Positions 9,814 to 18,615 of a DNA stretch of 64,000 nucleotides are shown here, piece by piece. Source of the stretch: DASZRZ01 sp963732925 (GTDB taxonomy: Bacteria; Acidobacteriota; Terriglobia; Terriglobales; Acidobacteriaceae); assembly GCA_963732925.1 (NCBI GenBank), contig CAVTBJ010000012.1, forward strand, positions 1 through 64,000, read 5' to 3'. The notes beneath the pieces were generated by a model. It saw only the letters and a list, made by a program, of their open reading frames with translations. It ran no database searches and had not been told where the DNA came from. Position 1 is the first letter of the stretch. Each line of letters opens with the position of its first letter. Position numbers and translations under genes: made by a program.

Positions 9814-10470
9814 TTACGGCAGCTTTTCCGTGGTTACAGTCACCCGTACCGGAGAAGTGTTGACCACTCGCACCATGGGATCGGTGACATAGGGATTGGC
9901 AGTGAAGGTGGCTTTGCCCACGACTCCCGTCGCATCGATGGGATCGGTGATAGCCGCCTCAACTTCTTTCACGTGCCGCGAAGGTCCCGCTACGGTAACC
10001 ACACTTGGGTCGGAGGTGACATCGGCGATGCGATAGCCGCTGGCAAAAGTTCCGGTCACGCGAGGGCGCACTTCTACCTGCTTGCTGGCGCGGCGGTCCA
10101 GGCTGATGCGGAACTGGCTGGGGATTACCTGGACAACTTCCACGTCCCGGGGCACGGCAATACGGGAAGGATTGAGATCGTAGGTGCGCTCACCGGGTTG
10201 GGAACTGCGCAGATCCACGACTGCATGGACATCAGCCGGCGTAAGCTGGCGGACGCTGCTCACAGGCCCGCGCACCCGGACCTGAGCCTGGGGAACCTGT
10301 TCGGAGCTGATTTCCAGGTTTTCCGGGGCGTTGCGAAACTCAACGGGAACGGAGATAACCACCTCCGCCACCGGTTCCCGCACCACGGCCACCCATAGCA
10401 GGACCGCCGCCAGCAGGGAGATCAACTTCAGCCCGAAATTGTGCAACACGTATTTCCTGAAAAAGTTCAT
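9814..10470 (-). CDS. cdaR: YbbR-domain protein, CdaR-type regulator of diadenylate cyclase
   Basis: One N-terminal membrane helix (about residues 13-30, LKLISLLAAVLLWVAVV) followed by two YbbR repeats. Visible strands include VPVEFRNAPENLEI, VRVRGPVSSVRQL, VQVIPSQFRISLDRR and VTVAGPSRHVKEV. In Firmicutes, CdaR is the extracytoplasmic partner that modulates the membrane diadenylate cyclase CdaA. Here it lies 27 bases downstream of cdaA on the same strand, so the pairing is conserved. At 218 residues it is shorter than the four-repeat Bacillus protein. The symbol is given by position and domain; regulation of CdaA is inferred. Confidence 0.8.
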   Translation of the reverse strand: MNFFRKYVLHNFGLKLISLLAAVLLWVAVVREPVAEVVISVPVEFRNAPENLEISSEQVPQAQVRVRGPVSSVRQLTPADVHAVVDLRSSQPGERTYDLNPSRIAVPRDVEVVQVIPSQFRISLDRRASKQVEVRPRVTGTFASGYRIADVTSDPSVVTVAGPSRHVKEVEAAITDPIDATGVVGKATFTANPYVTDPMVRVVNTSPVRVTVTTEKLP

Positions 10471-10497
10471 GGGCGGAAAATGCGCTCAATTTGTCTT

Positions 10498-11361
10498 TTA
10501 TCCAGCATGCGGGCCACCCGGCCCGCCGGCGGTACGTTCCAGGCGCGCCGGCCGCTCGGGCTCCTGCTCGGTCACCGGCGTGGGCAGAGCGGAAGTCGGC
10601 ACGTAGCGGTGCAGCAGTTCGCTCAAGCGCTCCCGCAGGTATTCCACTGTAATGTCACGCTCGATATTCCCCGCAACCGCAATGCTGATCGCCCCGGTTT
10701 CCTCGGACACGATCACGGCGATGGCATCGGTCTCCTCGGTAATGCCGATGGCGGCCCGGTGGCGTGTTCCCAGCTGGGTTGAAAGCACGGGATTCATCGA
10801 AAGTGGCAGGAAACAGGCCGCGGCCGCCACGCGATCTTTCTGGATGATCACAGCTCCATCATGCAACGGCGCGCTGGGGCGGAAGATGGTGGCAAGTAGA
10901 TCGTAGGAAAGATGCGCGTCCATGGGCACACCGCTCTCGATGTAGGTGCGAAGGCCGATATCGCGCTCGATAATGATCAGAGCTCCTGTCTGATTCTGAG
11001 AGAAAAGGTTGGCGGCCAGCACCACATCATCATAGGTTTCCGCGATGGCCTGGGAAACGCGCGAAAATGTCAATTTGCGGCCTAATCGGGTAAGGGCGTA
11101 GCGAATCTCGTTCTGGAAAACGACAATTAAGGCGAAAATCGCGTATGGGAACAGATTGTTCAGGAGCCAATTGACGGTTTTCAGATTGCCCAGCCGCCCC
11201 GCATAAAATGCAACCGCCACCGTCGCCACTCCCAGCAGCAGCGGGATTGCCCGGGTACCGCGGATCAGCAGCAGAAACTGGTAAAGGAGCACCGCGACCA
11301 GGACAATGTCGAGAACCGACATTGCCGAGATCTGCGGCCATCGCTCCAGTATTTGCCCCAT
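10498..11361 (-). CDS. cdaA: Diadenylate cyclase CdaA (c-di-AMP synthase)
   Basis: Makes cyclic di-AMP from two ATP at the inner membrane. 287 residues. Three N-terminal helices (about 15-33, 38-54 and 68-83) lead to a DisA_N/DAC domain. The catalytic motifs are visible: DGA within PLHDGAVII (residues 168-170) and RHR within LGTRHRAA (200-202). NEIRYALTRLG before the domain is also typical. The last 30 residues are a variable Pro/Glu/Gly-rich tail. It forms a two-gene unit with the YbbR gene; the third gene of the Firmicute operon, glmM, is not next to it here. It diverges from nothing: xseA upstream is on the same strand, 112 bases away. Confidence 0.92.
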   Translation of the reverse strand: MGQILERWPQISAMSVLDIVLVAVLLYQFLLLIRGTRAIPLLLGVATVAVAFYAGRLGNLKTVNWLLNNLFPYAIFALIVVFQNEIRYALTRLGRKLTFSRVSQAIAETYDDVVLAANLFSQNQTGALIIIERDIGLRTYIESGVPMDAHLSYDLLATIFRPSAPLHDGAVIIQKDRVAAAACFLPLSMNPVLSTQLGTRHRAAIGITEETDAIAVIVSEETGAISIAVAGNIERDITVEYLRERLSELLHRYVPTSALPTPVTEQEPERPARLERTAGGPGGPHAG

Positions 11362-11473
11362 CTGCGTTCCCCTGACTTATACCGCAACCCTATTCTATGT
11401 TAGTGCAGAATCCGCCGGCTCCAGGAACCCGGCGAGGGACAAGATCGATGGCAACCCACGCGGAGCCGCGCTC

Positions 11474-12844
11474 CTATTCCTCGACGCTTTGCACGGTGGC
11501 TTGTATCTTGCCGCGATGGAGCCGCGCCGTGATCCGCTTCCCGGGAGGGGTCTGGCCGGAGCTTTTGATCAGGCTGCCCTTCTCATCGAAGACCAGCGCA
11601 TAGCCCCGCTCCAGGATGTTCAGCGGAGAAAGCGCCTGCAATCTTCCGCTCAACTGTTCGGTGCGGGAACGCCGTTCCTGCAGGATCGCGCGCGCGGCGG
11701 CATTCAGAGCGGCAGTGCGGCTTTCCAGTTCCCTTTGTCTGGCTTCCAGGCGATAGCGCAAGTCCTGCGCGCGAAGGTGGGCGCTTGCGACTTCCAGCCT
11801 GCGGCGGAACTGGCGCAGGCCATCACGGCCGATGGCAGACAAGCGAAACGAAAGGTCATCGACGCGCTGATGGCGGCGGGTAATCAGGTCCCGCATGCGC
11901 GCAAACGCTCCGTGCTGCGACAGGCTGGTCAGGTGCTGGCGGGCCATTAGGAGCTGATACTCCCAGGCGCGAGTCAGGCGGCGGTAAAGGGCTTCCAAAG
12001 CTTCTTCCAGTTGCTGCTTGGACTGGACCACCAGTTCCGCCGCGGCCGAGGGCGTTGGTGCGCGCAGGTCGGCCACGAAATCGAGGATGGTAAAGTCGGT
12101 TTCGTGGCCAATGGCGGAGATGACGGGGAGCTCAGAGGCTGCGACATCGCGTGCCAGGGCTTCATCGTTGAAGGCGGCAAGGTCCTCGGCGGACCCTCCG
12201 CCGCGGGCTATGAGGATCACATCCACGCCGCGGGCACGGTTGAAGTGGCGAATGCCGGCGCTGACCTCGCGGGCCGCGGATTCTCCCTGCACCTGCGCCG
12301 GGTAGATCAGAACGCCGAGACTTTCGTGGCGGCGGCGAAGGATGTTGAGGATATCCTGAATGGCGGCACCGCGCGGGGACGTGACAATGCCGATTCGCTT
12401 TGGCAGGAGTGGCAGGGGTTTCTTGCGGGCGCTGTCGAACAAGCCCTCCCCTGCCAGCTTGGCCTTCAACTGTTCGAAGGCAATCTGCAGCGCACCGGCT
12501 CCCTTAGGTTCAAGGTACTCGGCGGAAAGCTGCATTTCTCCGCGAGCTTCGTAGATGGTGACGCGTCCCCGGGCCATCACTTTCAGGCCGTCTTCGGGGC
12601 GGAACCGAAGCAGGCGGGCCTGCGAGCGGAACATCACCACCCGCATCTGGGCGCCCTCGTCTTTCAGCGTGAAATAGAGGTGTCCGGACTCGGCGGGACG
12701 GTAGTTGGAAATTTCCCCTTCCACCCAGATGTCGGTGTATTCGCGCTCCAGTTGGGTTCGGGCGGCGGACATGAGATCGCGCACCGACCAGATGCGGCGT
12801 TGCGGAGCCTGGAAGGTGAAGCCAAGCTGGTCAGAGAAGGCCAT
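11474..12844 (-). CDS. xseA: Exodeoxyribonuclease VII large subunit
   Basis: Catalytic subunit of the single-strand DNA exonuclease VII, 456 residues. It has an N-terminal OB-fold (WSVRDLMSAART, EGEISNYRPAESGHLYFTLKD, VMARGRVTIYEARGEMQL). The nuclease core follows, with PKRIGIVTSPRGAAIQDI, LIARGGGSAEDLAAFNDE and ISAIGHETDFTILDFVADL, then a long coiled-coil region (about 280-400) and the ending LERGYALVFD. Length and motifs are complete. The small subunit xseB, often next to it, is not seen in this neighbourhood and may be elsewhere. Confidence 0.95.
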   Translation of the reverse strand: MAFSDQLGFTFQAPQRRIWSVRDLMSAARTQLEREYTDIWVEGEISNYRPAESGHLYFTLKDEGAQMRVVMFRSQARLLRFRPEDGLKVMARGRVTIYEARGEMQLSAEYLEPKGAGALQIAFEQLKAKLAGEGLFDSARKKPLPLLPKRIGIVTSPRGAAIQDILNILRRRHESLGVLIYPAQVQGESAAREVSAGIRHFNRARGVDVILIARGGGSAEDLAAFNDEALARDVAASELPVISAIGHETDFTILDFVADLRAPTPSAAAELVVQSKQQLEEALEALYRRLTRAWEYQLLMARQHLTSLSQHGAFARMRDLITRRHQRVDDLSFRLSAIGRDGLRQFRRRLEVASAHLRAQDLRYRLEARQRELESRTAALNAAARAILQERRSRTEQLSGRLQALSPLNILERGYALVFDEKGSLIKSSGQTPPGKRITARLHRGKIQATVQSVEE

Positions 12845-12907
12845 TGCGCTTCAGTGTACCGGGGAAGCGGATGCTCTGTCAGGACATTCGCGAGCCCAAA
12901 GCCATAG

Positions 12908-13132
12908 TTAGCCGCGAGCGCGACTGATCAGATAAAACACCAACGAAAACACGATGCTGAGCAGGATGGAGGTGACAATCGGAAAGTAGAAGGTTGTGTT
13001 CTTCCCGCGATATACGATGTCGCCAGGCAGGTGGCCAATGGGAATTCCGGCGCGTCCGGCCAGCAGCAACACCGCTCCAAACACCACCAGCAGCCCACCC
13101 GCCACGATCAGAAGTTTGCCCAGATCGCTCAC
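12908..13132 (-). CDS. DUF2905 small membrane protein
   Basis: A 74-residue protein with two membrane helices (about 6-26 and 50-70). The conserved middle PIGHLPGDIVYRGKNTTFYF is diagnostic of DUF2905. The family has no assigned function. It starts 36 bases after the end of the larger membrane protein upstream on the same strand and is followed by xseA, so it may be part of one transcript. Confidence 0.85.
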   Translation of the reverse strand: MSDLGKLLIVAGGLLVVFGAVLLLAGRAGIPIGHLPGDIVYRGKNTTFYFPIVTSILLSIVFSLVFYLISRARG

Positions 13133-13167
13133 CCAATGATTTTAGCCTCTTTCAGCCTCGTACCTGG

Positions 13168-15591
13168 CTACCGGGCAGGGTTGCGCGCTAGCGGACCGCT
13201 GAAGGCTGCGGCGAAAATGTAGGCAAGCGCTCCGCAGGCGAGTACCACGGAAAGTCCAAACTGAATGGCAATCACCATGGCGGCCACGGAGCCGAGAACG
13301 CTGGCGGCGGCATTCATGGCCCAAGCCCACTCGACGGAGTTGTCGGCGTTGGCGTCGTTGTTCTGGCGGGCGGCTTTCGCCAGGGCGCGCAGTCCCGTTG
13401 GGAACGGCATGCCCATCAGAAACCCGATCGGAATGAGAAAAGCTCCACTCAGCCCCAGCTTGATCGTGAACGGAAGGCCTACGCCGGAGTCCAGCAGCCG
13501 AGGCAACACCCACAGATAGACGCTGAGCGCCGCGGCAACCGCGAAGAGCAGCACGCGCAGACGCGGAATCACTCTTTGCGGGTCTGGCAACCAGCGCCGG
13601 GAAATAAAACTGCCCGCGCCGCTGGAGAGCAGCATGAGAAAGACGACCACGGTGAGAGCGTAGACCGGGTGCCCCAGAAAGAGTACAAAGCGCTGGATGA
13701 AAGCAATTTCCACCAGGATGTAGCCAAGCCCGATGGCCACGAAGTACACCAGCGGCGCCGGTCCCAGGCTGCGGGCCTTGTCGTGAAATGCCAGGGGCAA
13801 CACCAGGAAAGCGAGCACGGCCAGAATGGACATGACGAGAACCGCCCCCAGAATGACCACGCCAACATTCACTTTCCAGTCGATGCCATGTTCGGAACGG
13901 GTGCTCCAGATTTGCCCGGGCTTGAGATTGAAAAAGAAGAACGGGGAGTTGTCGGTGACGGGGCTGACGTCGTAACGGTATCCGCGGGCGAACTGCCAGG
14001 GATCGCCGGAGCGAATGAGATCGACGAACGGCTGGCCTCCGGAGGAAACGTGCCCGCCTTGGGAGAGGGAAGGCGAATAGAGCAGGACAAGCCGGGGATA
14101 TTGCGCCAGATGCGCGGCGACGGCCTGTTCCTCCTCTGGCGAGAATCCGGACTTGCTGGCCAGCACTGTGACCGGACGTCCGTCAATATCGAGAGGGCCT
14201 TGGGAAACAACGATAAAGTGGTTCCACAGTCTGCCGGTCACACCGGAACGGCGCAACGCCTCCATGGCGACGGAAACCACGCGCAACGCTTCGCGCGGCT
14301 GCTGGAACTCCCAGCGGGTGATGGCGAGGAAGCCGTCGGGTTTGAGGTGGGCGAAATACTCCTGGAACGCCTCGGTGGTGTAGAGGTTGTTTTCCGTGAG
14401 GGCGAAGGCGCCGGCGGCGGTGGAGGCCCAGGTATCGACCAGGGTCATCTGCAGAACGTCGTAGCGGTCGCGGCTGGAGCGGATCCAGGATCGCCCATCG
14501 CTTACGTGCATGTAAACATCAGGGCGCTGATAAAGATGATAGGAGTAGTCAGCGAAGCGGCCGCGCATGATGTCATTGACGATAATGGGATTGATTTCGA
14601 TGCCGGTGACGCTGGGGCTGCCGGCGGCGAGCGCGCGCAGGACGTCCACGCCGCCGCCCGGCCCGATGATGGCGTAGGTCCCGCGCGGGCGCAGCACGTT
14701 GGCGATGGAAGGAGCGGCTGAGCGCAGAGTCTGCTGAATGTCAGGGCGGACATGCCGCGGGTCGTCGTTCATAATGTAGGTGCTGGCGTCGGCATCAATC
14801 ACGATAACCTTGGCCCCGCCCTGGTCGTCGACTTCCACGCGCGAAATGGCGTTCCAGCGGGCAAAGAGCACCCAGCTTGCATCGCGGCGCATGCCCTTGG
14901 CGTAAATGATGTCGATGACTCTTCCCGACCTATTTGCCACCCCCAGCGCCACCAGGGCGAGCGCCAGCCCGATTGCAACGGTTCGGGCACGCTTGCAGTC
15001 CGCCCAGACTGCCGCGGAACCGGCCATGGCTGCGCCAGCCATTAGAACCGTGCTGGGCCCGCCAACGTTATTGAGGAGCGGGACCACCGCCAGACAGGCG
15101 AGCGATGCTCCCGAGAGGTCTCCCGCGTAAAGGTGCGCGATGCTGCCGGAACGCCTGGCGAAGGCGACGGAAAGGAACAGTCCGGTCAGGAAGAACGGTA
15201 TGGCGGAGACCAGGTAAATTGCCGTAAGCCGCGCCAGGTTCCCGGCAGTAATGTTCAGGGCTACGGAGAAGTGCAGGTCTGCTTCGAGCACCAGAACGAT
15301 AGCTGCGCCATTAATCAGGCCGATGCGCGCACCCAGGGCGCGTGTGCTCCAGCGAGCCAGCCAGTCTTTGCGTAAATAAGCGAAGACGCCTCCGGCGCCG
15401 AGTCCGAGAAGCGCGATGGAAATCGCCAGAAAAGCAAAGTGGTAGAAGAGGATCACGGAAAATAGGCGGGTGAGGGATAGTTCCAGCAGCAGGCTGGCAA
15501 AGCTCATCAGCAGAACGCCCGCGAGCCAGCGGGTATGGTCGGTTTCGTAAGGGGTGGCCTGGGCCTGGGTTACAACGACGGCTTCGCTCAT
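13168..15591 (-). CDS. Polytopic membrane protein with a spermidine-synthase-like domain
   Basis: 807 residues. An N-terminal block of membrane helices (about 22-220, starting LAGVLLMSFASLLLELSLTRLFSVI) is followed by a soluble methyltransferase-fold domain. That domain carries a SAM/dcSAM-like glycine loop (AIIGPGGGVDVLRAL, about 305-320), the acidic VTGIEINPIIV and VSDGRSW, and a gating region TENNLYTTEAFQEYF. A second membrane block (about 580-800) completes it. This is the layout of membrane-bound spermidine synthase-like proteins common in soil bacteria, whose reaction is not proven. The soluble part keeps the nucleotide-binding loop. No polyamine genes flank it, so polyamine synthesis should not be assumed. 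Confidence 0.75.
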   Translation of the reverse strand: MSEAVVVTQAQATPYETDHTRWLAGVLLMSFASLLLELSLTRLFSVILFYHFAFLAISIALLGLGAGGVFAYLRKDWLARWSTRALGARIGLINGAAIVLVLEADLHFSVALNITAGNLARLTAIYLVSAIPFFLTGLFLSVAFARRSGSIAHLYAGDLSGASLACLAVVPLLNNVGGPSTVLMAGAAMAGSAAVWADCKRARTVAIGLALALVALGVANRSGRVIDIIYAKGMRRDASWVLFARWNAISRVEVDDQGGAKVIVIDADASTYIMNDDPRHVRPDIQQTLRSAAPSIANVLRPRGTYAIIGPGGGVDVLRALAAGSPSVTGIEINPIIVNDIMRGRFADYSYHLYQRPDVYMHVSDGRSWIRSSRDRYDVLQMTLVDTWASTAAGAFALTENNLYTTEAFQEYFAHLKPDGFLAITRWEFQQPREALRVVSVAMEALRRSGVTGRLWNHFIVVSQGPLDIDGRPVTVLASKSGFSPEEEQAVAAHLAQYPRLVLLYSPSLSQGGHVSSGGQPFVDLIRSGDPWQFARGYRYDVSPVTDNSPFFFFNLKPGQIWSTRSEHGIDWKVNVGVVILGAVLVMSILAVLAFLVLPLAFHDKARSLGPAPLVYFVAIGLGYILVEIAFIQRFVLFLGHPVYALTVVVFLMLLSSGAGSFISRRWLPDPQRVIPRLRVLLFAVAAALSVYLWVLPRLLDSGVGLPFTIKLGLSGAFLIPIGFLMGMPFPTGLRALAKAARQNNDANADNSVEWAWAMNAAASVLGSVAAMVIAIQFGLSVVLACGALAYIFAAAFSGPLARNPAR

Positions 15592-15666
15592 TCAACACTC
15601 CGCCGGAACGCAACAAGAACTGAAGATGCAGAATTCCTGTCCGCGCAACGACCAATCTAATCTTCT

Positions 15667-16044
15667 CTAATCTTCCAGAATCACCTGGGCAATCGCCTGC
15701 AGTTCCGTGTGGGAAAGGGACAGGGAAGCGCGCCGGGCTCCGAGGCGCTGAGCGAACTCCGCGGCCTTGCCGTGGAACAGGATAGTGGGCCGGCCTCCGC
15801 GTTCCCGGCTGACCTCCACCTCGCGCCAGCTGATGCCGAGCTTCCAGCCCGTGCCGATCGCCTTCAGCGCGGCTTCCTTGGCCGCGAAGCGGGCAGCATA
15901 GCGTTCCGCCCGGTTGTGCTTGGAATCGCAGTAGCGGACTTCGGCTTCGGTGAAGACGCGAGCCAGAAAGCGCCCGCCGAAGCGCTCCAGAGTCGCAGCC
16001 ACGCGTGGCACTTCCACAATGTCAATGCCTGTGCCAACGATCAT
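15667..16044 (-). CDS. acpS: Holo-[acyl-carrier-protein] synthase
   Basis: Transfers 4'-phosphopantetheine from CoA to acyl carrier protein. The start is set at ATG 16044 because MIVGTGIDIVEVPRV is the normal AcpS N-terminus; the upstream extension is not family sequence. 125 residues, standard length. The Mg-binding Asp in GTGIDIVEV, the FTEAEVRYC helix, and RYAARFAAKEAALKAIGTG with its catalytic Glu are visible, as are GRPTILFHG and SLSHTELQAIAQVI at the end. Confidence 0.95.
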   Translation of the reverse strand: MIVGTGIDIVEVPRVAATLERFGGRFLARVFTEAEVRYCDSKHNRAERYAARFAAKEAALKAIGTGWKLGISWREVEVSRERGGRPTILFHGKAAEFAQRLGARRASLSLSHTELQAIAQVILED

Positions 16045-16212
16045 AGGTCCATCGTCCTGAGTACAAAGCTCTGAGGGCAAAGTTCTGAGGACAGCCGAAA
16101 AGCTGGTCAAGCGTAGCACAGGGAAAGGACGCAGCCAGGGGGCAACGCGACCGGCCCATTCCCTTCTCCAACAAGGAATCTCCTGGTGAGAAGTTCGCGG
16201 AGAGGCGCGTTT

Positions 16213-16419
16213 ATGTCCCGACTCGTGACTGGATTGCGGCTGGCTGCCGCGGTATTTCTACTGTGCCTGCTGGTGGCCACGGCCTTTGGCATGATGGCTT
16301 CCACGGCTCCACGCAAGCTTGCCCCGCAGGCCACTTCTGTTCACCTTCAGCCCGGAGAGCCGCTTGCAATCAGCGGGGGAATGGCAGGCCGCCGGAATAG
16401 AGAAGCTGCCCATCGCTGA
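16213..16419 (+). CDS. Small exported or membrane-anchored protein, unknown
   Basis: ATG 16213 is preceded by GGAGAGG at 16199-16205, a good Shine-Dalgarno with 7 bases spacing. This start is better than the upstream ATG at 16186. The product (68 residues) begins with one hydrophobic segment (LRLAAAVFLLCLLVATAFG), a signal peptide or anchor. The last 17 residues overlap the antisense end of the DUF488 gene and are Arg-rich. As the neighbourhood is full of indels, the real C-terminus may be different. No family recognised. Confidence 0.4.
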   Translation: MSRLVTGLRLAAAVFLLCLLVATAFGMMASTAPRKLAPQATSVHLQPGEPLAISGGMAGRRNREAAHR

Positions 16420-16907
16420 GTTGAGCTTCGGGCGTGAGCCGGTGCGGCCTGGGCGGCTTCTGGTCCAGGATGTGCAGGACTGTGTGGCCGTGGGCCGTCA
16501 GCCAGTCCGATACCAGCATGCGGTGGCAGCGGAAGTACACGGCTTCGGCGCACATAATGGCCGTCCGGCGCATTGTCGCCAACTCGACGAGTTCGGCGGC
16601 GGCGTGCTGAAAACCATCCCGTGAGCATGTAATCCGCATAGTTGCGGAAGGCTTGCACGCGCAGGCCGGTATTCGGAGAATCCTGCCGAATCTTGCCGCG
16701 ACGCCCGCCCAGATCCTTCTTCCACTGATATTCGATTCCCGAAGCGGGCAGTTCGCCTTCCAGCGACTCACGATTGAAGTGCGGCAGGCGGCGCGACATG
16801 GGAAAGGATCGGATGTCCACCAGGGTTTGCACCTGGTGCGCTCGCAGAATCTCCAGGAAGTCTTCGATGGAGCGGGTGGAATGACCGATGGTGTAGATGG
16901 TTGCCAA
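16370..16907 (-). CDS. DUF488 family protein, frameshifted
   Basis: A protein of about 178 residues of the DUF488 family. The likely start is TTG 16907, because TIYTIGHSTRSIEDFLEIL is the family N-terminus. The middle TLVDIRSFPMSRRLPHFNRE and NYADYMLTGWF follow. Near 16610 the frame changes and the C-terminal family block RTAIMCAEAVYFRCHR, then LTAHGHTVLHILDQ, is read in the next frame to the stop at 16370. The Cys pair in the CAEAVYFRCHR block is typical. Function unknown. Divergent from thiL. Confidence 0.75.
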
Positions 16908-16988
16908 AGGATAATTGTAGTTCCGGAGCCCGAGAGGTGTGAGTTTCCCCTTGCAACTGGATACCCTAGCCGCGAAACTGGATTGTCC

Positions 16989-17971
16989 TTGCCAATCCCG
17001 GAACGCAAACTCCGGATAAGAGCGCATCTCCCGCCAGGCCCGGGTGCTGGGCGGAAGAATCGGCTCTTGCTTGCAGGCATTGGAGACGACTGCGCCGTGC
17101 TGCGCCCGCCCGCAGGGCACGACTTGCTGGTGACCACGGATTTTACTCTGGAAAATGTGCACTTCCGTCGCGACTGGCATCCAGCCGCAGTTGTGGGACA
17201 TCGTTGCCTTGCCCGTGGACTGAGCGATATTGCCGCCATGGGTGGAGAGCCGATGGCAGCTTTCCTCTCGCTGGCCCTTCCTTCCGGATTTCCCCAGCGC
17301 TGGGCCGACCAGTTTCTTAGCGGTCTGTTGAAGCTGGCTCGCCGATTTAAGGTTCCGCTGGCGGGAGGCGACCTGGCGCAGTCTCCGGCGGAGCTGACCC
17401 GCAGCGGGAAAGCGGGTCGCGTGCTGGCGGACATCTCGTCCTCGGCCACGTGCCTGCGGGCAAAGCCATCCTGCGCTCAGGAGCGTCCCAGGAGACACCA
17501 TCTACGTAAGCGGCGTGCTGGGCGGAGCCGCCGCCGCAATCCAGGAATTTTCCCGCAAACGGGGCCGGACTAAACTCGTCGATGCCTTCCTTTCCCGACG
17601 CCTCGTATCGACGTGGGAAGAGTTCTGCGTCAGCGAGGTCTGGCGACGGCGATGATCGATATCAGTGACGGGCTTTCCACCGATCTGGATCACATCTGTG
17701 AAGCCAGCCGGGTAGGCGCGGAAGTGACTGTCGAGCAGATACCCGTGCGCTCCTTTTCAGGAAGCGGGAGGTTGATTTATCGCTGGCCCTGAATGGCGGC
17801 GAAGATTACGAACTCCTGTTCACGGCTCCGCCCGGCGCGCGAGTCCCAGCCAGGATTGCCGGAGTGCCGCTCACGGCGCTGGGACGGATCATTCCGGGAA
17901 GGCGTATGTACCTGATCGGCGGCGGGAAGAAAACGCCGCTGCGAGCCGCCGGTTGGGAACATTTCCGCTAG
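16989..17971 (+). CDS. thiL: Thiamine-monophosphate kinase, frameshifted
   Basis: Phosphorylates thiamine monophosphate to thiamine diphosphate, the last step of the pathway. Ordered pieces of one ThiL are seen. They are RIRAHLPPGPG and LLAGIGDDCAVL (Mg/ATP site, about 17075), LLVTTDFTLENVHFRRDWHP (with the metal-binding Asp), LARGLSDIAAMGG and VPLAGGDLAQSP. After a shift near 17460 come GDTIYVSGVLGGAAAAIQ, MIDISDGLSTDLDHIC (17652) and LALNGGEDYELLFTAPPG (17780-17835), then a stop at 17969-17971. At least three indels (near 17460, 17640 and 17765) break it. No in-frame ATG fits the beginning; the start (TTG 16989 used here) is uncertain and the true one may lie across another indel. Confidence 0.8.
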
Positions 17972-18037
17972 TCCTTTTGGATATTGCTGTCCCCGGTTCC
18001 CAGCGTCCCGGGAGCGCCAAAGGGGCTACAGTATAGT

Positions 18038-18612
18038 ATGCGTTCCCGTTGGAGCCTGGTCTGCTCTGCTCAGCGCCGCATTTCTCGTGTCGTACGCCCA
18101 AACTCAGCCGGCGCCGGACCCTGCGGGCTGCAATCCGGTGGCCGAATGCGCGCGAGACGGCAGAAGCGATCGTGCAGCAGTTTGGTCCGGAGTTCAAACT
18201 GATGAAGGAGTATCCGCCACTGTTTGGCGATCTGGACGGGGATGGTCAGGAAGATGCGGTAGTGGTCGCCACCGGCAGTCCATTGGGAGGCCAACAGGAG
18301 TTCGATTACAAGGTGGTCGATCCTTACAATGCCTACTTTGGCTGGGGCGACCCCAATGTGACCATTTCTTTTGAGCAGATGTATCCCGGACCCAAGCGCT
18401 ACATTCTCGTGGTGCACTCCTGGAAAGCGGAAAAACCCAAGGCGAAATTCGTCATTATCAATCTTCCCTTCGAGAAGCTCTCACTGGCGCGCGCCATGGT
18501 GAAAAAAAAGACCGTCATGGCAATTAGCGCGGAGGAGTCTTCTTCCATGGCGTCCATCACCTTTTGGGACGGCAAGCGATACCGCTGGCGCGCCACTGCC
18601 ATGGGCGAGTAG
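18038..18612 (+). CDS. Secreted protein with an FG-GAP/EF-hand-like segment, unknown function
   Basis: ATG 18038 starts MRSRWSL. The next frame then reads SALLSAAFLVSYAQTQ, so a signal peptide is present but split by indels near 18060-18150. The mature part (from about 18185) is continuous: AEAIVQQFGPEFKL, FGDLDGDGQEDAVVVA (a DxDxDG calcium-binding-like loop as in FG-GAP/VCBS repeats), then RYILVVHSWKAEKPKAKFVI and ITFWDGKRYRWRATA. About 190 residues. I know similar short acidobacterial secreted proteins but no function. It ends 3 bases before the next start. Confidence 0.6.
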
Positions 18613-18615
18613 TCG

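Noticed and set aside
13576..14721. Plus-strand open frame of 381 codons, rich in Gly/His/Asp
   Set aside because: Antisense shadow of the spermidine-synthase-like membrane protein; composition is that of a GC-rich reverse frame.
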